Below, in pieces: positions 1 to 7,783 of a stretch of 64,000 nucleotides of DNA. The position numbers were made by a program, and so were the translations under genes. The stretch's first letter is position 1; each line of letters begins with the position of its first letter. Location of the stretch: assembly GCF_035958815.1 (NCBI RefSeq), contig NZ_CP108384.1:62001-126000 (forward strand). The letters are read 5' to 3'. The notes beneath the pieces are model-generated. The model saw nothing but the letters and a program-made list of their open reading frames with translations, ran no database searches and was not told where the DNA came from. The stretch comes from Nocardia sp. NBC_01327 (GTDB lineage: Bacteria; Actinomycetota; Actinomycetes; Mycobacteriales; Mycobacteriaceae).

Positions 1-2
1 CC

Positions 3-2201
3 GGGCGTGCGGTACCGCCGCCTCGGGTAGTACGCCGCGACGGTGACGACACCTACCTGGTGGTCGCCGCCGACAAGGGCACCGCCACCTTCTCCGATAT
101 CGCCAATGATGTTGCGCAGCAATACGGCTTCTGGCTCGGCGACGCCTTCGCCTCCGGCGGCTCGGTCGGTTACGACCACAAGGCCATCAGCATTACCGCC
201 CGCGGCACCTGGGAGAGCGTCAAGCACCACTTCGCGGAGATGGCTATCGATACCCAGACACAAGATTTCACTGTGGTCGGTGTCGGCGATATGAGCGGCG
301 ACGTATTCGGCAACGGCATGCTGCTCTCACGGCACATCCGCCTGCTGGCAGCCTTCGACCACCGCAATATCTTCCTCGACCCCAATCCCGATCCCGAGAT
401 CTCGTTCGTCGAGCGCGAGCGCATGTTCGCCCTGCCGCGTTCCTCCTGGGCGGATTACGACCGGTCGCTCATCAGTGCGGGCGGCGGTGTCTACGACCGG
501 ACGGTGAAGTCGATTCCGGTCAGCGAGCAGGTGCGCCGAGCGCTGGGGCTGGCGGCCGATGTGACGGCATTGTCTCCGCCGGAGCTGATGCGCGCCATCC
601 TGAAGTCCCCGGCGGACCTGCTGTGGAGCGGTGGTATCGGTACCTATGTCAAGGCCAGCAGCGAGACCAACGCTGATGTCGGCGACAAATCCAATGACGC
701 GATCCGCGTGAGCGGCAACGAATTGCGCGTCAAGGTGATCGGCGAGGGCGGCAACCTCGGCGCGACGGGGCTGGGCCGCATCGAATTCAGTCGCAACGGC
801 GGCAGGTGCAATACCGACGCCGTCGACAATTCCGGCGGTGTGGACTGCTCCGACCATGAGGTCAACATCAAAGTCCTACTGGACAGTGTGGTCGCTGCCG
901 GCGAACTGTCGATTCTCCAGCGCAATCTACTACTGGCCGCAATGACCCCCGAGGTCGTCGAACTCGTTCTGCGCGACAACATCTCACAAAACTTCCGGCT
1001 CGGCATCTCACGCGCGCACGCGCCGCAGATGGCAGCCGTCCACCGGCGGCTACTGACCGATCTCGAGCAGCGACGAGGGCTCGACCGCACCCTGGAGGCA
1101 CTGCCCTCGGATGCGGAAATGCAACGTCGAATCACGCAGGGCTCCGGTCTCCTCTCCCCGGAACTGTCCAATCTTCTTGCACACGTGAAGCTTTCACTCA
1201 AGAGCGAGCTGCTGGCTGGAAGTCTTCCCGATCACCCGGCATTCGCATCCGCACTGTCGGACTACTTCCCGCAGCCGCTGCGCGAGCGGTTCGGCGATGC
1301 GCTGCGCCGCCATCCACTGCGGCGGCAGATTATCACCACCAGTGTGGTCAACCGCGTTGTCGATTACGGCGGCACCACCTATGTGTTCCGCCTCGCGGAG
1401 GAGATGGGGGTCAGCGCCGACGACGCGGTGCGGGCATTCACCGCGGTCGCGGAGATCTTCGACCTGTACGAGCTGTGGGACCGTATCCGTACCGCCCCGA
1501 TGCCCGCCGCGGTGCGCGACGACCTCGAGCTGGAAACCAAGCGCACCCTTGACCGCGCCTCCCGGTGGTTGCTGACCAACCGTCCCCAGCCTGTCGCGAT
1601 CGGCGCGGATATCGCGCGGTACCGCGACGGTGTCCGGGCCTTGAGCCCCATGGTGCCCGCATGGCGGCCAGGCTCTATCGCCACCAACGTGAGCGCCCGC
1701 TCGAGCATTGCCATCGAACGCGGCGCCCCGCGAGACCTGGCAGAGCAGGTGTACCTGCTGATCTACCGGTTCCCGCTGTTGGACGTGCTCGACATCGCCG
1801 AAATCGCCGATCGGAAACCAGAGGAAGTGGTCGCGCTCTACTACGCGCTCGACCAGCAATTCGAGATCCAGCGCCTGCTCGACGCCGTGGTCGGCCTCGA
1901 GCGGACCGACCGCTGGCGCACCCTCGCCCGCCTCGCCGTCCGCGACGATCTCTACGCCTCCCTGCGCTCCCTGACCCTCGATGTCCTGAACGCGACCGCA
2001 CCCGAGGACACCGCCGAGGACAGAATCGCCTACTGGGAATCCATCAACCGCTCGCGCCTCGTCCGAGCCCGAGCCGCCCTCAGCGAGATCTTCGCCACCG
2101 GAACCCTCGACCTGGCAACCCTGTCAGTGGCCGCTCGACAGGTGCGCAGCATAGTGACCAGCATCGATTCGGTGGTATCTACCTCACCGCCTCTCGACTG
2201 A
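3..2201 (+). CDS. gdh: NAD-specific glutamate dehydrogenase, C-terminal part (gene starts before the window)
   Basis: The reading frame is open from base 3, so this is the last ~732 residues of the large (about 1600 aa) Bac_GDH family. The enzyme oxidatively deaminates glutamate to 2-oxoglutarate with NAD+ in the cytoplasm. Visible family signatures are KGTATFSDIAN near the fragment start, GGIGTYVK, VKVIGEGGNLG and the NTDAVDNSGGVDCSDHEVN stretch, then the long helical C-terminal region. No frameshift is seen. In mycobacteria this enzyme is inhibited by the FHA protein GarA, which the kinase PknG controls; a pknG gene lies about 7 kb downstream here. No clear hairpin terminator follows the stop. 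Family assignment is secure; only the 5' end is missing. Confidence 0.95.
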   Translation, partial: GRAVPPPRVVRRDGDDTYLVVAADKGTATFSDIANDVAQQYGFWLGDAFASGGSVGYDHKAISITARGTWESVKHHFAEMAIDTQTQDFTVVGVGDMSGDVFGNGMLLSRHIRLLAAFDHRNIFLDPNPDPEISFVERERMFALPRSSWADYDRSLISAGGGVYDRTVKSIPVSEQVRRALGLAADVTALSPPELMRAILKSPADLLWSGGIGTYVKASSETNADVGDKSNDAIRVSGNELRVKVIGEGGNLGATGLGRIEFSRNGGRCNTDAVDNSGGVDCSDHEVNIKVLLDSVVAAGELSILQRNLLLAAMTPEVVELVLRDNISQNFRLGISRAHAPQMAAVHRRLLTDLEQRRGLDRTLEALPSDAEMQRRITQGSGLLSPELSNLLAHVKLSLKSELLAGSLPDHPAFASALSDYFPQPLRERFGDALRRHPLRRQIITTSVVNRVVDYGGTTYVFRLAEEMGVSADDAVRAFTAVAEIFDLYELWDRIRTAPMPAAVRDDLELETKRTLDRASRWLLTNRPQPVAIGADIARYRDGVRALSPMVPAWRPGSIATNVSARSSIAIERGAPRDLAEQVYLLIYRFPLLDVLDIAEIADRKPEEVVALYYALDQQFEIQRLLDAVVGLERTDRWRTLARLAVRDDLYASLRSLTLDVLNATAPEDTAEDRIAYWESINRSRLVRARAALSEIFATGTLDLATLSVAARQVRSIVTSIDSVVSTSPPLD

Positions 2202-2326
2202 GCCTCAGGTCAGTTACCCGCCCACTGCGAAGGAGATCAGGGAGCAGGGGGCTCGACGTGAGCCACTCACGCGAGTCCCCGCGCTCCACGAGGTACTCCG
2301 GTACGCATGCTTCTCTAGACCGTGTC

Positions 2327-2470
2327 TCAGGTGAACGATTTCGATCTCGCCTTCGCGAGTTTCTTGTTGCGTTCGATGACCCACCGGTGTCGGCCCAGGG
2401 GTGCGGCTCTTCTCCGGTGACCGTTGATCAGGCCGCAATCTGATGGTCGTCGGGGTGGACGCGTCGATGT
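2327..2470 (-). pseudogene. IS5-type transposase C-terminal remnant
   Basis: The minus-strand frame reads a short stretch with GHRRRAAPLGRHRWVIER, which resembles the C-terminal GRHRWVVER region of IS5/IS427-group DDE transposases. The matching part is only about 45 residues. It then runs into sequence that does not continue the usual family pattern (the expected aromatic/Arg-rich tail is absent). No inverted repeats or rest of the gene are visible. I read it as a decayed fragment filling the gap between gdh and the MFS gene. It marks the left edge of the lower-GC island. The match is short, so confidence is modest. Confidence 0.4.
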
Positions 2471-2573
2471 TCTCGCGCGAGGTGGAAGGGCCAGTATGGT
2501 AATACCGCAGTTCTGACACGGCTTTTGTGAAGATTTCCGACGGATTCGATGCCAGAAGAATTTGTGGTTCGCT

Positions 2574-3869
2574 ATGTCTGATTCGAACATATTGAGTAAT
2601 AGAAACTTTCTATTATTGTGGACCGGCAATGCCATCTCGAATGTCGGGTTGAAGGGCGTGCAGATCGCCTACCCCCTGCTGGCTTTGATCCTTACCGGTT
2701 CTCCGATCGTGTCGAGCATCGTGGCATTTGCCATGATATTGCCGATGGTGATCTTCGAAATTCCAGCCGGCGTCGTGGCTGATCATTGGAATCATCGGCG
2801 GGTTCTCTTGGCGTGCCAGCGGATGGGACTGGTGGCAACTCTGCTCGCGGCAATCGTCATCATAATGGAGCCGCCGGGTTTGCCGCTGTTCCTGACTGGT
2901 GCTGCGTTCGCTGAAGGTACGGCATATGTATTTTTCAACACCAGTGAGCTGATCCTCATTCGGGATATCGTTACCGAAGATGAGCGGCCCGGAGCTTTTG
3001 CCTTCTTCGATGCTGAGCAACATATAGCAAATATAATAGGCCGGTCAGTCGGTGCGGCAGCGGTTGGAATTGCTCGCACTCTACCTTTTTTGGCCAATGC
3101 CTTGTCTTATCTATACTGTCTGTGGACACTTTCGAAGATACGTGACCAGGCCCCGGCCAAGTCGGAGTCTGAATCCTCGAATATCGTCCGGATCTGGGAC
3201 TGGCGACATTTCCGGGTAGGAATGCAGATGGTCTGGGATGAACCTATGGTTCGTGGTGGCACAATTGCTCTCGCGGTAGCGAATGCGATACTCCAGGTCT
3301 TCGTACTTCTGATTACCTTGGACGTCAGAGCTAGCGGCCACTCTGCCTGGGCGGTCGGTGTCGTCTTAGGGGCAACTGGTCTGGGCGGTTTGCTCGGTGC
3401 AGTCCCAGCTGCAAGTCTCGCAAGCCGTATCAGCCCCCGGATCGCGGTCACCGTGATGGTGTGGGTATGGGTCTTTCTGTGTATGACCATGGTGGCAAGC
3501 TCAAACCTGGCCGCGCTCACAATATGCTGGATGGGCGTAGGTTTCGTGGTACCGCTCGGCAATATTCCGCTGACCCTCTACCGCCTGCGCGCCTTCCCCG
3601 ATGAGCTGGTCGGCAGGGTGTTCGGCGCAACCAAGCTCATTGCCCACAGCGGCGGAGCCGCGGGCGCATTGCTGGCTGGGCCTCTCCTGTCGACCCTGGG
3701 GACCGCGACTACGGGATGGGGCCTTGTCGCCGGAATGGTTCTACTGGCCCGGTACGCACGACGCCTCCCGGAGCGTCCGCCCGCGGCGTCATCGCATCAG
3801 CGATCCGTCGGTCCGCCGCCGGCAACCTGGATCACCCGGGCTTCCCGAAATATCCTGGAGAATCCCTGA
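2574..3869 (+). CDS. MFS transporter, drug/peptide exporter type (DHA3/EntS-BacE-like)
   Basis: A 431-aa membrane protein predicted to export a small molecule with the proton gradient. It starts with the typical MFS_3 opening SNRNFLLLWTGNAISNVG. The 12-helix pattern includes the loop GVVADHWNHRRVLLACQ, equivalent to the conserved MFS loop-2 motif, and a second half starting near WRHFRVGMQMVWDEP. I start it at ATG 2574; a TTG at 2562 is in frame, but its only Shine-Dalgarno-like sequence (AGAAGA, 2554-2559) is too close. Base composition is clearly lower in G+C than gdh or ansP, suggesting transfer. The next genes are a 56-aa ORF and an orphan 378-aa protein on the same strand. The internal MFS domain of the giant protein at 42-51 kb belongs to the same general subfamily. 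Confidence 0.85.
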   Translation: MSDSNILSNRNFLLLWTGNAISNVGLKGVQIAYPLLALILTGSPIVSSIVAFAMILPMVIFEIPAGVVADHWNHRRVLLACQRMGLVATLLAAIVIIMEPPGLPLFLTGAAFAEGTAYVFFNTSELILIRDIVTEDERPGAFAFFDAEQHIANIIGRSVGAAAVGIARTLPFLANALSYLYCLWTLSKIRDQAPAKSESESSNIVRIWDWRHFRVGMQMVWDEPMVRGGTIALAVANAILQVFVLLITLDVRASGHSAWAVGVVLGATGLGGLLGAVPAASLASRISPRIAVTVMVWVWVFLCMTMVASSNLAALTICWMGVGFVVPLGNIPLTLYRLRAFPDELVGRVFGATKLIAHSGGAAGALLAGPLLSTLGTATTGWGLVAGMVLLARYARRLPERPPAASSHQRSVGPPPATWITRASRNILENP

Positions 3870-4046
3870 CAACACACTGCTCCCCGCTTGTGGAAACTGC
3901 CGCTGGTCCCGAAGCAACGCTCGTGGACAGGCGGCGCGGTTCCCATGCATGGGGATATTCGTAGTCACTTGATCGAGTATTCTTGGGTGACGGAGATCTT
4001 CTCATCCGTATTCTGTTGTTACCTTTGATTAAGAAGTTGATGCATC

Positions 4047-4217
4047 GTGAGCGAACAAGATCAATCATTCAAGCCGTCGCTGGACTGGCCACTCCTGGTA
4101 AAGGTGCATACCGCCGGCGGTAGCGAAGGGCCCGGGGCCAGTTGTCCCGCGCGGGTTCCAGTCGACTTGGCGCGGGCGCTGGGTATCGATCCCGATACGG
4201 ACAACAGCTCGAAATAG
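4047..4217 (+). CDS. small hypothetical protein (56 aa), possible precursor peptide
   Basis: A GTG-started ORF below usual length cut-offs. It is preceded by AAGAAG (4031-4036) at a good ribosome-binding distance and stops 18 bases before the next gene, so it looks like the first gene of a pair. The product is hydrophilic at both ends, has a single Cys in the stretch GASCPARVP, and no signal peptide or membrane segment. I do not recognise a family. Its position between an exporter and an orphan protein is what one would expect of a ribosomally made peptide precursor, but no leader motif or known maturation enzyme is visible, so this is only a possibility. It could also be a chance ORF. Confidence 0.4.
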   Translation: MSEQDQSFKPSLDWPLLVKVHTAGGSEGPGASCPARVPVDLARALGIDPDTDNSSK

Positions 4218-4235
4218 AAACAATTCGGAAGCATC

Positions 4236-5372
4236 ATGGAATTCGACTTGCAAGATTTCGATGCGGATCGTTTTTTCGACGAGATAGTACATCGCCTCGA
4301 CAGGGCCGGCGTGCTGAAATCCTCGCCGACGGATTTGAAACACCCGGAATGGCCGTCGTGGACCAAGGCGCCGCTTCGTTCGGGAGCGACTCGGCAGATC
4401 GGGGTGGTGGAGTTCATCGGTGATCAAGGCTATGACGAACCCACGCCTCGACAAGTCAACGAGACGTTCGGATTTCATGATTTCAGCATCGATATGTCGG
4501 CAGTTCATGCGAAATCCAGATCCGTCAGGTCCGCGATAAGGCACTATTTTCCACCGGATGATTTCTTCGGCCGGTATCTGCCGTATTTCACCGACAACCT
4601 CGATCGGGAAACATATCTCGAACTGGTGCGGACTGCGATAGATTTGATTCCGCACCAGTTCAATTTTCTTTTGACCCCCGAATCGGCGCCGATTGATATC
4701 GCCGAACGATATCTGAGTGAGCGGGCCGAGATTGCACGCTTCGCTCTACGTCAATCCGACCTACGTGCACGCGCGGCAGAACACCCCCAATTGGTTCTGG
4801 CTCTTGCGGTATTTCACGCGGCGCACGGTGCCTATACCAGAGAACTGCGATACGCCGTCGATAGGTCGGACCTGGGGGAGTCGGCCAAGGACGTGGCATA
4901 CTACGTATTGGACGAACCGCTTGCCCAGTTTGATAACTTCATAGTATTCAGCACGCTGCTTCTCTTGATTATCTTGAGTTTGGAGCGCGCCGACGGCACG
5001 GCTGCTCCGGATTCGGGGAACGATAGGGATATCGACGCTATCGCTTCTGGGTGGCAATTGTTCTTCAGGTCGCAGATCTTGCACAGCAGCGATCTGGGCG
5101 CCGGTTTGAGAATGACGTGTCCAGCGAGCCCTCATCTGGCTGAGGCGCAGCGTAGGCGTGCCGTGGAGAGAGTTTACCAATACATTCTCGAAAATCAGGG
5201 TAACGCGCTGTTAGGGGAGCTCATCCCCGACATTGCGAAGACCTGCCGAAGTGCATGGGAATTCAAGCAGAAGCACTTTGAAGACTTTCTCGTAGGGGCA
5301 CTTAGGAAGGGAGAAAATGCCCGGGGCGGACAGGGTCTGGACACGGAAAAGTTCACCCGCACCAGTCTCTGA
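4236..5372 (+). CDS. hypothetical protein (378 aa), no family recognised
   Basis: A soluble-looking protein with no signal peptide. The middle (about residues 95-260) is helical and rich in aromatic and acidic residues, for example YFPPDDFFGRYLPYFTDN and HQFNFLLTPESAPIDIAERY. One hydrophobic stretch, FIVFSTLLLLIILSLE (about 235-250), could be a buried helix or one membrane segment. The C-terminal 60 residues are charged. No catalytic motif is recognisable. It follows the 56-aa ORF after 18 bases and shares the lower G+C of the MFS gene, so the three probably arrived together. A role in making or modifying whatever the exporter carries is inference only. Confidence 0.7.
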   Translation: MEFDLQDFDADRFFDEIVHRLDRAGVLKSSPTDLKHPEWPSWTKAPLRSGATRQIGVVEFIGDQGYDEPTPRQVNETFGFHDFSIDMSAVHAKSRSVRSAIRHYFPPDDFFGRYLPYFTDNLDRETYLELVRTAIDLIPHQFNFLLTPESAPIDIAERYLSERAEIARFALRQSDLRARAAEHPQLVLALAVFHAAHGAYTRELRYAVDRSDLGESAKDVAYYVLDEPLAQFDNFIVFSTLLLLIILSLERADGTAAPDSGNDRDIDAIASGWQLFFRSQILHSSDLGAGLRMTCPASPHLAEAQRRRAVERVYQYILENQGNALLGELIPDIAKTCRSAWEFKQKHFEDFLVGALRKGENARGGQGLDTEKFTRTSL

Positions 5373-5523
5373 ATCTCGTCTATAACGGCCGGGTGGCCCG
5401 GGGGATCTCAACCCTCGGGCTCCCGCAGCCCCGGAGCCTGGGCAAGCCGCGCCAAGAACCCGCCTGAGTGGGCGGCCCGCCGTCGTGAATTTCTAATTAA
5501 TAATTTCTCGTCGGTAGAGATAT

Positions 5524-6519
5524 TCAGAGCTTCTTCATCCCGTGCCACTTCGATCCTCTCATGATTTTCTCGCCAAGGTTTGGTTCGTCGCCGGAAAGTG
5601 AAACAAGTTCATTCGGGGATGGATATCCTGCCACGTGGCCTTGAAATCTTGCCAGTATGTCATCTAGTTGGGCCTTGTCCGCACTGGAGAGCCCCGGAGT
5701 GCTCGTAACCAAATGACTAATCTGAGCCCTGATGCTGTTGACAGATCCGCGGAGTTTTCCCGGATCCAGGTCCCAGCCGAAGCCTGCTCGCGCCCACGTG
5801 TAACCCCCATCCTGCAGGTCCGCGTACAGCTCGATACGGTCAACCCCTGATCGTCGGTAGTACTCCTCGATCGCCTTGGAAAATTCGGTAGAGAATCCTT
5901 TGCCGCGAAATTCTGGCCAAAGACATATAACCCTGTTTTCAACTACTAGTTTGCCTTCGTCATCGCGGCTGAAGCAATGACTGATAATTCCCGCTGATTG
6001 CTCGCCGTCTCGGATGGATGCGCTCATCAATAATTCTTGCCTTCTCCGCCCTGCAGCGGTCCAGCTGATTTCGTAGTCTGTGGACACGTTATCGAGTCGG
6101 TACGGTCCGTACTGGCGCTCGAGCCCTTTCAGCGCCAGGTTCACGGTCTGATGGTCTAGACGGTCTGCGTCGACCAGATCGCCCAGAGGCGCCACATGGG
6201 ACAGATCGGGAACGTTTTTCGATGGTGCAGCCGAGGGTTCTGCGGCTGTGCGGCCGACCTCTGCGCCGCCTATTTCGTCTGCCTCTCGAATATCTCGGAC
6301 GGAGCTGGCAGCCGGGTAGGAAGCACTGGGTAGATTTCTTTCCAGCCCTTCCATGTGATCGTGTGCTTCGACTTCGGCGCGAGAGAACGATTGCGCTGCG
6401 CCTTTCGACGCGTCGGCGTACCCCCTGGTGATATCGGCCGCGGCCGGACCCCCACAGCAGACCTCACCCAATATGCAGTCACGTAGAGCGCGCCAGGCAG
6501 CAGCAAGCATCCCAGTCAC
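5524..6519 (-). CDS. toxin-like protein with GNAT acetyltransferase-like domain and shared N-terminal module
   Basis: 331 aa from GTG 6519, which has a good GGAGG site (GGAGGTCGAGCGGC before the start). The first ~55 residues (VTGMLAAAWRALRDCILGEV then AAADITRGYADASKGA) match the N-terminus of the protein at 62070-62957, including the sequence before the start codon. Residues about 150-275 look like a GNAT acetyltransferase: CLWPEFRGKGFSTEFSKAIE is close to the acetyl-CoA-binding R/Q-x-x-G-x-G/A pattern (RGKGFS), followed by RIELYADLQDGGYTWARAGF. The N-module plus variable C-terminal domain is polymorphic-toxin style. The gene ends with a basic tail and has no obvious immunity partner next to it. 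It lies 23 bases from the SPFH gene on the same strand. The enzymatic role and target are inferred. Confidence 0.7.
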   Translation of the reverse strand: MTGMLAAAWRALRDCILGEVCCGGPAAADITRGYADASKGAAQSFSRAEVEAHDHMEGLERNLPSASYPAASSVRDIREADEIGGAEVGRTAAEPSAAPSKNVPDLSHVAPLGDLVDADRLDHQTVNLALKGLERQYGPYRLDNVSTDYEISWTAAGRRRQELLMSASIRDGEQSAGIISHCFSRDDEGKLVVENRVICLWPEFRGKGFSTEFSKAIEEYYRRSGVDRIELYADLQDGGYTWARAGFGWDLDPGKLRGSVNSIRAQISHLVTSTPGLSSADKAQLDDILARFQGHVAGYPSPNELVSLSGDEPNLGEKIMRGSKWHGMKKL

Positions 6520-6542
6520 GCCGCTCGACCTCCATATACGAC

Positions 6543-7577
6543 CTAGCGTGCGGGAGTGCCGCAGTCGCGGCAGAATTTTGCGGTGTTGGACAGTTCTGCG
6601 GCGCAGCTCGCGCAGTGGCGGGGCCGGCGGGGCGCTAGCTCGGTGCCGCAGTCGCCGCAGAACCGCGCCCCCGGGGCGGTGGTAGCCCCGCATGAGGTGC
6701 ACGGGGGTGACGGGGGAGTGGTCGCCATCGGTGCTGGGGCCGAGTGTTGTTGCAGTGCACTTATTCCCATTGCCGCGCCCAGAAATCCGCTGTCGCCGCC
6801 GACACCATGGGTCAGGCCTCGCCCGGCGCCGAGGGCGAGTTCGCCCATGGCGTATCGCTGGAAGTCTCCGGTCATTCGGATGTAGGTGACATCCTTGGCG
6901 AGCCGTTTGAGGCGATCGGCGTCCTCCGGATCCAGGGTGATGTCGAAGTTGCCCATCCGCGGGATGCGCAGCCCGAATTCGTAGAGGGCGATGTTCGTTT
7001 CCCGCAGGACTGTCGCCTCGATCGGGGGCAGGTGCGCCGACAATCCGAGTACCGGCCATTCGCGGCGTGAAATACCCTGTGTGACAGCGATCTTCATCGA
7101 CTTGAGGAGCAGGTCAGCGGACCAGGTCGGCGCCGCGCCGGGATCGGCGGGAGCGGAGGTGCCGACGAGACCGGTGATCAGTGCCGCCGGGTCTCGTACC
7201 GACAGGGCGAATTCGCCGAAGGCCCGCAGGGTCACCACCTGTTCGCTGACCGGGTCGACGATATCGGCGAGCCGGCCGCCGAACCTGATGCCGGGAAGCT
7301 CTCTGGCTGAGACGAAATACAGTTCGGCGCGGTAGTAGTTGCCGCCGGTCAGACTGTCCACGAGGGCGCCCAGGACGGGCAGTTCCTCGGCGTCGATGCG
7401 ATGCCGTCCGGGGCCCAGCGTCGCTATTACCGCGCCCGATCGGACGAACAAGGCCGTCTGGTCAGCGTTGACGATGGCACGGCTGTAGCGGCGGATGTTG
7501 AGATCCGGCCATTTGAAGACCAGTTGGTTCTTCTGGGCCTCGGGCACGGCGATGAACTCGCGCTCGAACCATGCCAT
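6543..7577 (-). CDS. SPFH-domain protein with C-terminal double zinc ribbon
   Basis: 344 aa; ATG 7577 is preceded by GGAGGG at correct spacing. The N-terminal ~240 residues form an SPFH/band-7-like domain of the 'virion core protein' (YdjI-like) type, starting FEREFIAVPEAQKNQLVFKW, a family linked to membrane-associated assemblies. After a Pro-rich linker come two zinc ribbons: CTSCG...CGDCG and CASC...CRDCG (about residues 290-340). There are no membrane helices, so any membrane contact would be peripheral. It is divergent from ansP across a 200-base region with inverted repeats, and may form an operon with the downstream toxin-like gene. The function in actinomycetes is not established. Confidence 0.85.
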   Translation of the reverse strand: MAWFEREFIAVPEAQKNQLVFKWPDLNIRRYSRAIVNADQTALFVRSGAVIATLGPGRHRIDAEELPVLGALVDSLTGGNYYRAELYFVSARELPGIRFGGRLADIVDPVSEQVVTLRAFGEFALSVRDPAALITGLVGTSAPADPGAAPTWSADLLLKSMKIAVTQGISRREWPVLGLSAHLPPIEATVLRETNIALYEFGLRIPRMGNFDITLDPEDADRLKRLAKDVTYIRMTGDFQRYAMGELALGAGRGLTHGVGGDSGFLGAAMGISALQQHSAPAPMATTPPSPPCTSCGATTAPGARFCGDCGTELAPRRPRHCASCAAELSNTAKFCRDCGTPAR

Positions 7578-7620
7578 GGGTACCCTCCATCGCTGACTGA
7601 CCCAGCGAGTGTATCGATGA

Positions 7621-7740
7621 ATAGCGGTGCGTTCAATGGGATCGACCGGCGGGTAGCCGAGTAATCACCAAGGTAACCAACGTGTTTCGTTCACAGGGCG
7701 ATTCTAGTCACCTATTGAACGTGCCGTTATATAGCGGTAC
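7621..7740. promoter_or_regulatory. divergent promoter region with operator-like repeats
   Basis: Between the divergent SPFH and ansP genes lie two inverted copies of a 20-base element. ATAGCGGTGCGTTCAATGGG is at 7621-7640, and CCTATTGAACGTGCCGTTAT at 7711-7730 matches its reverse complement at 16 of 20 positions. Overlapping the second is GTGCCGTTATATAGCGGTAC (7721-7740), itself an imperfect palindrome. Similar 20-base palindromes occur at 13099, 14323 and 14948. The arrangement suits a dimeric (TetR-like) repressor acting on both promoters; the regulator is not identified. Confidence 0.5.
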
Positions 7741-7783
7741 ATTATTGCTCGATATGACCCGCGTCACCTGAGAGGCCGTCATC

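Noticed and set aside
5398..5440. Possible terminator after the 378-aa gene
   Set aside because: Only a six-base GGCTCC/GGAGCC pairing with a loose loop; too weak to call.
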